This document shows positions 15,912 to 23,877 of a DNA stretch of 57,071 nucleotides, in pieces. Position numbers and translations under genes: made by a program. Source of the DNA: Prevotella sp. (GTDB lineage: Bacteria; Bacteroidota; Bacteroidia; Bacteroidales; Bacteroidaceae); assembly GCA_017619275.1 (NCBI GenBank), contig JAFZSR010000023.1, forward strand, positions 1 to 57,071. Reading direction: 5' to 3'. Under the pieces are notes generated by a model. The model was not told where the DNA came from, did not search any database, and was given only the letters and a program-made list of their open reading frames with translations. The stretch's first letter is position 1; the number at the start of each line of letters is the position of its first letter.

Positions 15912-18900
15912 TTACTTTATCACAAACTTCTTTCCGTTTACGATGTAGAGTCCTTTCGTAGGCTGTTGAACACTACGACCCTGCAGGTCGAAATAATGGA
16001 TGTTGCTCATTGTTGAAAGATTGATGCTCTCTATACCACTCTCATCACCGAAGCCAATAAACGAACGAACTTCAAGGGGAGCCTGCAGGTAAGCCTTGCC
16101 GGCAGCAACTTTCTGATTGTTTGCCTTGTAGAAGCCAATACCCTTGGAACCGTTGTTCAGGATATAGTTGTAGCCATTTTCAGTCTGGCTTGCCAGACTC
16201 GGAATCTCTACAAGAGTTCCTACCAAAGCGTTGTCCGTCACGGCATCGGCATCACCACTCAGCACTGGTACGTTGATGGCTGCTACAGCAGATCCCTCAC
16301 CCAAAGCATTACGCAGCAGAACACCCGTCTCTGCAGGAACTTTATGAATTTGTGTAAAGGTAATGTTCTGGCCATCCAAAGTTGCGATGTACACCTCAAT
16401 TGCATCAACTGCCGAGAAGTCAAGGGCCTTATCAGAACAGAAGGTAGCTAAACCTGCTTCACCGATACTTACTGCCACAGCATTGTCCAAATAGACGATG
16501 TCTTCAGCCACGCGAGGGAACAACTCATAAGTAGTGTTGTACACTACTGCGATGCCCTGAACATCAACAGCTTTCCCAGTCGTTACAGTATAGCCAACAT
16601 GGAAGTTGTCAAAAAGCTGAATGTCGGCGTCATCACCAACGTAATACTTATCATTACTCAGAGCTATCTCGGTGCTCTCTATCTTCACCAAGTCGCAGAG
16701 GTTGGCGGCTATGGCAGAAGTGGTTCCGTCAATCACCTTGGCCACCACGGCTTCGTTGCTGGTGGATGTCAGCACGCTAATGTCTGTAATGTTAGTTATC
16801 TCAGGCAGATTCTTGTAGGGGCTGTACTTGCCATAGATGGTTCCACTCAGGATGTCACCGGTTTTCAAAGTAGTGGTAAAGCTATTGCTGTTATAGAGGT
16901 CGATAGCACCGCTATTGTCTCGTACATATATATTCTTCTTGTCAGAGTCGATATATACCACTTGTGCGCCAGTCAGGTTAAGATAGCCAGTAGTATTGGC
17001 TGTCATAAAGTCCGTGATAGTAGTATAGACGGTGGGGAAGGTGTATGAAGCAGAAGCGATGTATGACAAATCATTGTCCTTAACAGCAATTGCCTTCAAC
17101 GTGCAACTCTGTGAAATGGTAATGGGGTTGCTGTATGCTAAACTTTCCGTAGTAGGATCATTTCCGTCAAGCGTGTAATGAATGGTTGCGCCTTCTGTCT
17201 CGCAGGTAATCGTTACGTTCTGACTTTCAGTATAAGTACCTTCTGCAAGCGAAATGACTGGAGTTGCCACTGCCTTCACCTCTCTGGGAGTAATTGTAAT
17301 AGTACTGATAACAGCATAAGAACTTCCTGCACTAATAGTAATGTTGGCCTCTGTACTTTCAACGTTCAATTCGTTTGTACCTGTTTTAGTGCCATCGCTT
17401 ACATTCACACTATTCGTTGTTGCAGTTACAGAAATCGTGAAACCAGCACCACTATTGATCTTGGGTAAAACAACCTTACCAGTATTTTTACTCAGCTGCA
17501 TGCTTGTGCCACTCTTCATTACGTCTGTAAGATTCCACCCAGAGTAGTTAACATTATCGCTGCCTTTGTAAGTAACATTAGTATATGACTGGTATCCGCT
17601 CCCTGATGAATTATATGAACCTGGCGAGAAAGTCAAAGGTTCTGTACCAAGGGTGATTTCTGTTTGAGCGGGAACAACAACTGTATAAGCAGCGGTCGCA
17701 ACAGAGCTCGCGTTTCCTCCTTCATCAATGGCAATTGCCTTAATGGTCAAGCTTTCATTAATGACAATAGGAGTTGTATACTCTGAACCATTTAGAGGAC
17801 TGTAAACAGGAGCGGTTCCGTCAGTTGTGTAAATAATCTTAAATGCATCAGCCTGAGTAATGGTCACAGCCTCTCCCATTACAATCTCTCCAGCTGCAGG
17901 TGAGAACGTTGGAGCGTTTGGAGCCTTAATACTAAAGGAAGCAGAAACCACAGCACTTGAAACTCCTTCTTTAATGGCAACAGCTTTTATTGTTACACTC
18001 TCTATTATGGCAATAGCAGAAGAATACTCAATACTATTGGCTGTCGGTTCTGAATTGTCAGTCGTATAGTAAATCTTAGCATCTTCTGTAGAAGTAGATA
18101 ATTCTACTGTTGTATTGTACACAACTGCTCCCCCATCTATGGTAAAGACGGGAGCTGCTGGTTTCTGAACGGTTGAAGGAATTTGCGTATAGTAACTTAC
18201 GACTACAGCTTGGCTTTTATAAATGTCAACTTGCGACAGACGAACACCAGTACTAGTTCCTTTTCCACTATTGGAAGTCACACGTAGCTTTCCAGTTCCT
18301 GAAAGTGGATTATTATCATTAGTGAACGAATGTTTTTTTGTAGCTGAGGTCCCTGAAACTTCTACATCCATCCATGTGTTTGTACCATCGCCAATTGTCA
18401 GACTATTATTATCAGCTCCACCAAACGTACCCCCATAAACATCTATCCTACTGATGATGCTCAAATCAAAGACGCCCGACTCAACGTATTCGTCCTTTGC
18501 TAACAGTGTGTAAGTGTTCTTGTCTGTATAGCTTGGGCCAAGATTCCAGTTTTTATCCTTATATTTCATCTGATGAACAAGCACATCTTCTGTCACTCCA
18601 TTCTCTTCTGAACGAGTATATACAGGATAAAGAGTCACATTTTGTAAAGGATTGTATTCTCCTGCAGGAATAATTGTAGGAGCCTCAGTTACCTCTTCAT
18701 TACCCAGTGAAGAAACTGACCATCCTGCGAAGGTATATGAACCAACAGCATCACGGGTTGGAAGAATTACACCTGCGCCCGGGGATGTTTCCGTTAGTTG
18801 CGTATTGTCATCGCCAAGAGTTACTGTATAAGCCGTTGTTGGTGCTGAATTTGATGAATAGACTATTTCAATCGAAGCAATTCTTACTTGAATATTACTA

Positions 18901-19334
18901 GTGTTGCCATTTGTAATTACACAAGAAGGGTTGTTAATCGCATAAATATCATTAGTCAATGATACTTCTGTATTACCAACTAACACTTTACCCTTATTAT
19001 AATCACTACTTGTATAGTTGATCTTAATAGAATTAATGGTTGTGCTCTCTTTTAATGTGGTTATTGTTAAAGTGTTGCTAGCTGTTGCATTATAATATAG
19101 TGCAATATAACCACTTTTGTTTAATCCTGGAAAATTTGAATTACCGCCTTTTGCACCTACTACTGACCATTCGGTGGCTGATAACCCCAGAGTGGCGGCA
19201 TCATTATTACCCGTCATATTGGTCGTAGTTGAACCTGAATACTGCAATGTGACTGTTTCAGCCCACGCACTTCCTGCCCCTGCGAACAACAGTCCGAGCA
19301 GGAACAGCATTTTCATTTGTAAATGTTTAACCAT
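15912..19334 (-). CDS. Large exported protein with chitobiase-like repeats and FDLQGR tail
   Basis: Exported protein of 1140 aa. The start at 19334 gives a signal peptide (MVKHLQMKMLFLLGLLFAGA...AWA). Next come a beta-sandwich region, a Flg_new/InlB-type piece near residue 190, and repeats of the CHB_HEX_C_1 type with the hallmark IYYTTDNSEPT, IIYTTDGTAP and IHYTLDGNDPTTES. An OB-fold-like segment (NIYVRDNSGAIDLY) and a module beginning AGLATFCSDKALDFS follow. The C-terminal tail is YFDLQGRSVQQPTKGLYIVN plus GKKFVIK. That tail resembles type IX secretion sorting domains. It is probably surface-displayed or secreted and may bind polymers; no catalytic domain is seen. Micropeptide 1 follows. 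Confidence 0.85.
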   Translation of the reverse strand: MVKHLQMKMLFLLGLLFAGAGSAWAETVTLQYSGSTTTNMTGNNDAATLGLSATEWSVVGAKGGNSNFPGLNKSGYIALYYNATASNTLTITTLKESTTINSIKINYTSSDYNKGKVLVGNTEVSLTNDIYAINNPSCVITNGNTSNIQVRIASIEIVYSSNSAPTTAYTVTLGDDNTQLTETSPGAGVILPTRDAVGSYTFAGWSVSSLGNEEVTEAPTIIPAGEYNPLQNVTLYPVYTRSEENGVTEDVLVHQMKYKDKNWNLGPSYTDKNTYTLLAKDEYVESGVFDLSIISRIDVYGGTFGGADNNSLTIGDGTNTWMDVEVSGTSATKKHSFTNDNNPLSGTGKLRVTSNSGKGTSTGVRLSQVDIYKSQAVVVSYYTQIPSTVQKPAAPVFTIDGGAVVYNTTVELSTSTEDAKIYYTTDNSEPTANSIEYSSAIAIIESVTIKAVAIKEGVSSAVVSASFSIKAPNAPTFSPAAGEIVMGEAVTITQADAFKIIYTTDGTAPVYSPLNGSEYTTPIVINESLTIKAIAIDEGGNASSVATAAYTVVVPAQTEITLGTEPLTFSPGSYNSSGSGYQSYTNVTYKGSDNVNYSGWNLTDVMKSGTSMQLSKNTGKVVLPKINSGAGFTISVTATTNSVNVSDGTKTGTNELNVESTEANITISAGSSYAVISTITITPREVKAVATPVISLAEGTYTESQNVTITCETEGATIHYTLDGNDPTTESLAYSNPITISQSCTLKAIAVKDNDLSYIASASYTFPTVYTTITDFMTANTTGYLNLTGAQVVYIDSDKKNIYVRDNSGAIDLYNSNSFTTTLKTGDILSGTIYGKYSPYKNLPEITNITDISVLTSTSNEAVVAKVIDGTTSAIAANLCDLVKIESTEIALSNDKYYVGDDADIQLFDNFHVGYTVTTGKAVDVQGIAVVYNTTYELFPRVAEDIVYLDNAVAVSIGEAGLATFCSDKALDFSAVDAIEVYIATLDGQNITFTQIHKVPAETGVLLRNALGEGSAVAAINVPVLSGDADAVTDNALVGTLVEIPSLASQTENGYNYILNNGSKGIGFYKANNQKVAAGKAYLQAPLEVRSFIGFGDESGIESINLSTMSNIHYFDLQGRSVQQPTKGLYIVNGKKFVIK

Positions 19335-19482
19335 AATAGAAAGTTTTAATAGATTAATAATTGAAATTGTCGGTAATAGGCTTGTGGGTGGTTTGTAGTA
19401 AACGCCCATGAGTCAGGAGCTTAGGGTGTCAACCCTTTATGCCGCCACTGCGCCAAGCGCATGGCGACAACAAACTCGGCTG

Positions 19483-19513
19483 CAAAGTTACACATAATTT
19501 TGGTAGCGACAAA
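19483..19513 (-). promoter_or_regulatory. Promoter of the large exported protein gene
   Basis: Minus-strand TTTG (19510-19513), 19 nt, TAACTTTG (19483-19490). It leaves an unusually long leader of about 150 nt before the ATG at 19334, where post-transcriptional control is possible. Confidence 0.7.
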
Positions 19514-19598
19514 GAAAAAGGAGAAAATTTTTCTACCTGTACGGCTGAAAATGACATGCGCTCCGGAGAAAGCAACGCCACAGAAAAATTCCTTGTAT

Positions 19599-19726
19599 GG
19601 GATTTTTTCAAAAGTCGTTATCAAAATTTCAATCTACGCGACGTGAACTATATAAATCGTGACGCGGTTTTTATAGACTACGTCGTGGTCTATAAAAACT
19701 ACGACGTAGTCTGAAGAATGTCTGCG
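19599..19726. repeat. Dispersed repeat, copy A
   Basis: Bases 19637-19726 match the reverse complement of 35204-35293 over the same 90 bp with few differences (shared words GAACTATATAAATCGTGACG and TGAAGAATGTCTGCG). The adjoining 19599-19635 matches, in reverse, the TAACGACTTTTGAAAAAATC piece near 46321-46340. No frame is conserved. It is probably a small non-autonomous mobile or structural element. Confidence 0.8.
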
Positions 19727-19771
19727 TGTCCTGGGCCTTTTTCTGGCTGCTGTAAATATCTCGGTGAATTA

Positions 19772-19803
19772 TTTGGTGATTACTGCAGAAGTTTGTAACT
19801 TTG
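19772..19803 (+). promoter_or_regulatory. Promoter of the GH105 gene
   Basis: TTTG (19772-19775), 20 nt, TAACTTTG (19796-19803), about 20 nt before the ATG at 19827. Confidence 0.65.
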
Positions 19804-19826
19804 CGACCACGAAACGCGGTTATTGA

Positions 19827-20984
19827 ATGATGAAATACGATATGAAACGATTCTTGCTCTTGGTTCTGTGTCTGTTGGCATTGCCAACAGTAACCCCAGC
19901 CCAGCCCCAGGCCGACGAGGTGCTCGGCGTGGCCCGCCTGGCCAACGACTACTTCATGAAGAAGTATGAAGACCCCACCGTGCCCACCAACTGGAAGCGC
20001 GTGCGACCCAGCTCGCTGTGGACGCGCGCCGTGTACTACGAGGGGCTGATGGCTCTCCAAGCCATTGACCCGCAGCAGCGATACATCGACTACGCTCGGA
20101 CGTGGGCCGACTTCCACCAGTGGACACCGCGCAACGGCGTGCAGACCTGCGACGCCGACGACCAGTGCTGCGCCCAGACCTACGTGGAGCTGCTGCAATA
20201 TCTGCCGGGAGCAGGCATTGATAAATTAAATAATGTACGCGCGAACCTGGACCACCAGATGGCTACCGCGAACCCTAAGAACCAGAGCCTCTACGGCTGG
20301 TGGACGTGGATTGACGCCATACAGATGGCGATGCCGCTCTATATGCAGATGGCGAAGCTGACGGGCGAGGCGAAATACTGCGACCATGCCATGAAGATGT
20401 ATCGCTGGAGCCGCAACGAGTGTGGCGGGGGCCTCTTCAACGTGAAAGAAGGACTGTGGTGGCGCGATGCCGACTACGTGCCACCCTACAAGGAGCCCGA
20501 CGGACAGCAGTGCTACTGGAGCCGCGGCAACGGGTGGGTGTATGCCGCACTGGTGCGCTGCATGGAGCTGCTGCCACCGAAGTCGAAAGAGTATAAGGAG
20601 CTGAAGAAGGACTTCCTGCTGATGAGCGAAGGGCTGCTGCGCTGCCAGCGCGAAGATGGCTTCTGGAACCCCAGCTTGGTGAGCACCAACTATGCCATGC
20701 CCGAGACCAGCGGCACCGCTCTCTTCCTCTATGGTATGGCGTGGGGCATCGAGCAGGGCTATCTGAAGGCCGCCGATTACCGCCCAGCCTGCGACCGCGC
20801 CTGGACGGCCATGGCTACGAAGGCCGTGCATCCCGATGGCTTCCTGGGCTGGATGCAAGGCACAGGTAAGGACCCCTCGGCGGGGCAGCCCCTGAGCTAC
20901 ACCCGCATCCCCGACTTTGAGGACTATGGCACGGGCTGCTTCCTGCTGGGAGCCACGGAGTACTACAAGCTGCTGAAGGAATAA
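19827..20984 (+). CDS. Glycoside hydrolase family 105 (unsaturated rhamnogalacturonyl hydrolase-like)
   Basis: Exported (alpha/alpha)6-barrel enzyme of 385 aa, YteR/YesR-like. It should remove unsaturated uronic acid from the ends of oligosaccharides made by pectin or similar lyases. The signal peptide is MKRFLLLVLCLLALPTVTPA; translation may start at 19827 or at the third ATG (19842). Family marks are WWTWIDAIQMAMP (catalytic Asp near residue 163) and YWSRGNGWVYAAL. The C-terminal YGTGCFLLGATEYYKL is typical. It stands alone without a SusC/SusD pair nearby and ends at a strong convergent terminator. Family confidence is high; the exact sugar is unknown. Confidence 0.92.
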   Translation: MMKYDMKRFLLLVLCLLALPTVTPAQPQADEVLGVARLANDYFMKKYEDPTVPTNWKRVRPSSLWTRAVYYEGLMALQAIDPQQRYIDYARTWADFHQWTPRNGVQTCDADDQCCAQTYVELLQYLPGAGIDKLNNVRANLDHQMATANPKNQSLYGWWTWIDAIQMAMPLYMQMAKLTGEAKYCDHAMKMYRWSRNECGGGLFNVKEGLWWRDADYVPPYKEPDGQQCYWSRGNGWVYAALVRCMELLPPKSKEYKELKKDFLLMSEGLLRCQREDGFWNPSLVSTNYAMPETSGTALFLYGMAWGIEQGYLKAADYRPACDRAWTAMATKAVHPDGFLGWMQGTGKDPSAGQPLSYTRIPDFEDYGTGCFLLGATEYYKLLKE

Positions 20985-21000
20985 CTACTCGACTGTTTGG

Positions 21001-21030
21001 ACAGAAATTACCATAATTATGCTAATTCAG
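21001..21030. repeat. Short 9-bp-period repeat
   Basis: ACAGAAATT ACCATAATT ATGCTAATT CAG: three 9-bp units ending AATT. A sister copy with four differences is at 46169-46200. Confidence 0.6.
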
Positions 21031-21079
21031 GTCGTATAAACACAGTTTTTTCATAAATTGCAGAAATTGTTATAAAATA

Positions 21080-21117
21080 ATTGCTGTCCGCCAAAAATCT
21101 GTTAAGCGGACAGCAAT
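21080..21117. terminator. Bidirectional terminator between GH105 and S41 genes
   Basis: A perfect 12-bp stem (ATTGCTGTCCGC with GCGGACAGCAAT) and 14-nt loop between convergent genes. A/T-rich stretches lie on both sides. Confidence 0.8.
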
Positions 21118-21142
21118 AATTCTAAAAAGGCGAAAGAGGAAG

Positions 21143-22216
21143 TTACTTCAGCAGCTGGCGGGCGAACTCGATGATGGTGTCGCGGCCACGATGGAAATCC
21201 TTGTCGGTGAGGCTGACGTAGTAGTCGGGTTCGATGCCGAACTCGGTGGAATGACGCTGGGCATCGTAGGTGGGAACGGCGGAGAAACGGACGCTCCAGC
21301 CGTTGGGCAGCGACGATGAGAAAGGCATGCCTGCTCCGCCACCAGTATGGTCGCCCACGACCTTCACCTGCGGCAGTGCCTTCATGTACATGGTGAACTC
21401 GTTGGCTGCGGAGAAAACCTGACGGTTGGTGAGCAGCACGACGGGCTTGTGCCACCTAAGGTTCTTGGAAGGTTCAAGATAATGGGGTTCCAAGTCGGAG
21501 AAATCGTTGTGGCCCGGCCCCGTCTTGTGCTGCGTATAGCCCACGAGGGTCTTCTCCTGGCAGAAACGAGCGGCCAACATGTCGGCATTGGTGAGGTTGC
21601 CGCCTCCGTTGCCACGAATGTCGATGATGATTCCTTGGCAGAGCATCAGGTGCATGAGCACCTCGTCGAGGTTGCCCTCGCCAATGGGCGAGGAGAAGCT
21701 GTCGTAGCGCACGTAGCCAATGTTGTCGTCGAGGATGCGGTAGTCGAGTCCGGCAGCTATCTTGTAGTCGGTACCCATGTATATGCGGAGCAGCGAGTCG
21801 CTCAGGTTGGCGGGATAGTCCTCGTACCAATGCCAGTAGCGTCCATAGTCGTGCGCTGCCGAGAGATTCACGTGCCCGTCGCGCAGCTCGCCCAACATTT
21901 GGCAAAGCACCTCGAAGAGCTGCAGGTCGGTCATGTCGTCGTTCACGCGCACCTTGTATTGCTGGTACACCTGCTGCCAATCGACGCCCAGCTCGTGCTG
22001 CTTGTAGTCGAGGAAGCAATAGTGCTCGTCGATGATGCGCCACAGCGCCTCGAAGTTCCCTGTCGGGGTGTCGGGCTGCTCGTCCTCGTCAACACAGGAA
22101 GTAGGAACAAGCAAAGCAAAGAGGAAATAAAAAATGAGGAAAAACCCACCCCCTACCCCTCCCGAACGGGAGGGGAGCTTAGTTACTCCTGTTATTTGTT
22201 TTATAGATAGATTCAT
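21143..22216 (-). CDS. S41 family peptidase, lipoprotein
   Basis: Tail-specific-protease-like enzyme of 357 aa with a lipobox (LLVPTSC) near residue 41. The core shows GELRDGHVNL, GIIIDIRGNGGGN and the nucleophile serine in VFSAANEF (near residue 268). The usual catalytic lysine (FGKG in CtpA) is replaced by TGGGAGM, so the active site is more like the tricorn/IRBP-type S41 branch than CtpA. There is no PDZ domain. The start codon and first 24 codons lie inside a GC-rich inverted-repeat element (22145-22266) that supplies LPSRSGGVGGG ahead of the hydrophobic stretch. No other ATG precedes the lipobox, so 22216 is used. The substrate is unknown. Confidence 0.87.
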   Translation of the reverse strand: MNLSIKQITGVTKLPSRSGGVGGGFFLIFYFLFALLVPTSCVDEDEQPDTPTGNFEALWRIIDEHYCFLDYKQHELGVDWQQVYQQYKVRVNDDMTDLQLFEVLCQMLGELRDGHVNLSAAHDYGRYWHWYEDYPANLSDSLLRIYMGTDYKIAAGLDYRILDDNIGYVRYDSFSSPIGEGNLDEVLMHLMLCQGIIIDIRGNGGGNLTNADMLAARFCQEKTLVGYTQHKTGPGHNDFSDLEPHYLEPSKNLRWHKPVVLLTNRQVFSAANEFTMYMKALPQVKVVGDHTGGGAGMPFSSSLPNGWSVRFSAVPTYDAQRHSTEFGIEPDYYVSLTDKDFHRGRDTIIEFARQLLK

Positions 22217-22266
22217 TCGCTTGTCTATTTAAACTCCCCTCCCGTAAGGGAGGGGTTGGGGGTGGG
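22145..22266. repeat. GC-rich inverted-repeat element spanning a gene start
   Basis: The 32-bp arms at 22145-22176 and 22235-22266 (CCCACCCCC...CTCCCGAACGGGAGG type) differ at three bases. The 58-bp centre holds the start codon of the S41 gene. It shares its core with 357-478. Confidence 0.85.
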
Positions 22267-22295
22267 TCTGTGGGGGTGGGTCTTTGGGGGAGGGT

Positions 22296-23762
22296 CTACT
22301 TCTTCCTCACTGGGTCGCAGGTGAGGCCGCATCCCAGCTTCTTGAATATCTTGCGGTCCACCTCGCTCAGCATCACTGTGCTGTGCACTTGGCACCCCTT
22401 CAACTGTGGCAACTGCTCCAGCGCACGGCGGCAACGCTCGTCGCCCTGGCTCAGCACGCTCAGCGCCACCAGCACCTCGTCGGTGTGCAGACGTGGGTTG
22501 TGGGCGCCAAGATATTCGGTCTTCGTCTTCTGTACGGGTTCGATGAGCGACTGCGGAATGAGCCTGTCCTCATGGGAAATGCCTGCCAAGTGCTTGGTGG
22601 CATTGAGCAGCAGGGCGGCGGAGCAACCCAGCAGCGGCGAACTCTTGGAGGTGATAATAGTTCCGTCGCTCAGCTCCATGGCGGCAGCAGTGTGCCCACT
22701 CAGCTCGCGCTTGGCAGCAGCAGCCACGGTGACGCGACGATAGGCGGTGGTGATGTGAGCCTGGTTGAAAAGCATAAGAATCTTGTTCACCTCTCGCTCG
22801 TTGTCGGCCCCGTCGGCCATTTTGTTGGTGGCATCGTAGTAACGGCGGATGATTTCTTCGCGGCTGGCATTGCAGCACACCTCGTCGTCGCTGATGCAGA
22901 ATCCCACCATGTTCACGCCCATGTCAGTCGGACTCTTATAGGGATTCTCGCCGTAAATGCCTTCGAAGAGTGCGTTGAGCACGGGGAAGATTTCGATGTC
23001 GCGGTTGTAGTTCACGGCGATCTTGTCGTAGGCTTCCAGATGGAAGGGGTCGATCATGTTCACATCGTTCAGGTCGGCAGTGGCGGCCTCATAGGCGATG
23101 TTCACGGGGTGCTTCAGGGGCAGGTTCCACACGGGGAAGGTCTCGAACTTGGCATAGCCGGCGCGGATACCGCGTTTGTTCTCGTTGTAGAGCTGACTGA
23201 GGCACACCGCCATCTTGCCGCTGCCGGGGCCGGGGGCGGTGACAATGACCAACTGGCATGAGGTCTCCACATAATCGTTCTTGCCAAAGCCGTCGTCGCT
23301 GGCTATCAGCTCCACGTTGTGGGGATAGCCGTCGATGAGGTAGTGTACGTAGCTGCGGATGCCCATGCGCTCCAGGCGGTGACGGAACTGGTCGGCGGCG
23401 TGCTGACCGTTGTAGTGGGTGATGACGACGCTGCTCACGGTGAAGTCGCGCTGCATGAACTCCTCGCGCAAGCGCAGCACATCCTCGTCGTAGGTGATGC
23501 CAAGGTCGGCACGCACCTTGTTCTTCTCGATGTCGTCGGCCGAGACGACGATGATAATCTCCAGCTCGTCGCGTAGTTGTGCCAGCATACGCAGCTTCGA
23601 GTCGGGCTTGAAGCCGGGCAGCACGCGCGATGCGTGATGGTCGTCGAAGAGTTTGCCGCCCAGCTCCATGTAGAGCTTGCCATCGAACTGGGCTATGCGC
23701 TCACGAATGTGTTCGCTCTGAATCTTGAGGTATTTCTCGTTGTCAAATCCTGTCTTCATCAT
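22296..23762 (-). CDS. DUF1846 family protein
   Basis: Cytoplasmic protein of 488 aa, the normal length for DUF1846. The start MMKTGFDNEKYLKIQSEHIR is at 23762 (or the next ATG at 23759); a longer frame upstream reads through the promoter. It contains a phosphate-binding-like loop TAPGPGSGKMAVCLSQLY and the conserved YMELGGKLFDDHHASRVLPG. Structures of this family exist, but the reaction is not established; some entries call it an ATP-dependent protease or nucleotide-binding protein without proof. It ends next to the GC-rich repeat element, which may serve as its terminator. Confidence 0.88.
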   Translation of the reverse strand: MMKTGFDNEKYLKIQSEHIRERIAQFDGKLYMELGGKLFDDHHASRVLPGFKPDSKLRMLAQLRDELEIIIVVSADDIEKNKVRADLGITYDEDVLRLREEFMQRDFTVSSVVITHYNGQHAADQFRHRLERMGIRSYVHYLIDGYPHNVELIASDDGFGKNDYVETSCQLVIVTAPGPGSGKMAVCLSQLYNENKRGIRAGYAKFETFPVWNLPLKHPVNIAYEAATADLNDVNMIDPFHLEAYDKIAVNYNRDIEIFPVLNALFEGIYGENPYKSPTDMGVNMVGFCISDDEVCCNASREEIIRRYYDATNKMADGADNEREVNKILMLFNQAHITTAYRRVTVAAAAKRELSGHTAAAMELSDGTIITSKSSPLLGCSAALLLNATKHLAGISHEDRLIPQSLIEPVQKTKTEYLGAHNPRLHTDEVLVALSVLSQGDERCRRALEQLPQLKGCQVHSTVMLSEVDRKIFKKLGCGLTCDPVRKK

Positions 23763-23805
23763 TTTGTGTCTGCGTGGTGGCACCAAGCCACCAGATTATC
23801 GGATG

Positions 23806-23837
23806 CAAAAGTACAAAAAAACTTTCAGTCAGCCAAA
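23806..23837 (-). promoter_or_regulatory. Promoter of the DUF1846 gene
   Basis: Minus-strand TTTG (23834-23837), 20 nt, TACTTTTG (23806-23813), about 44 nt before the ATG. Confidence 0.65.
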
Positions 23838-23877
23838 GTAAATTGCATTTTAATTAAAAAGAAATGTCACACTGGAA

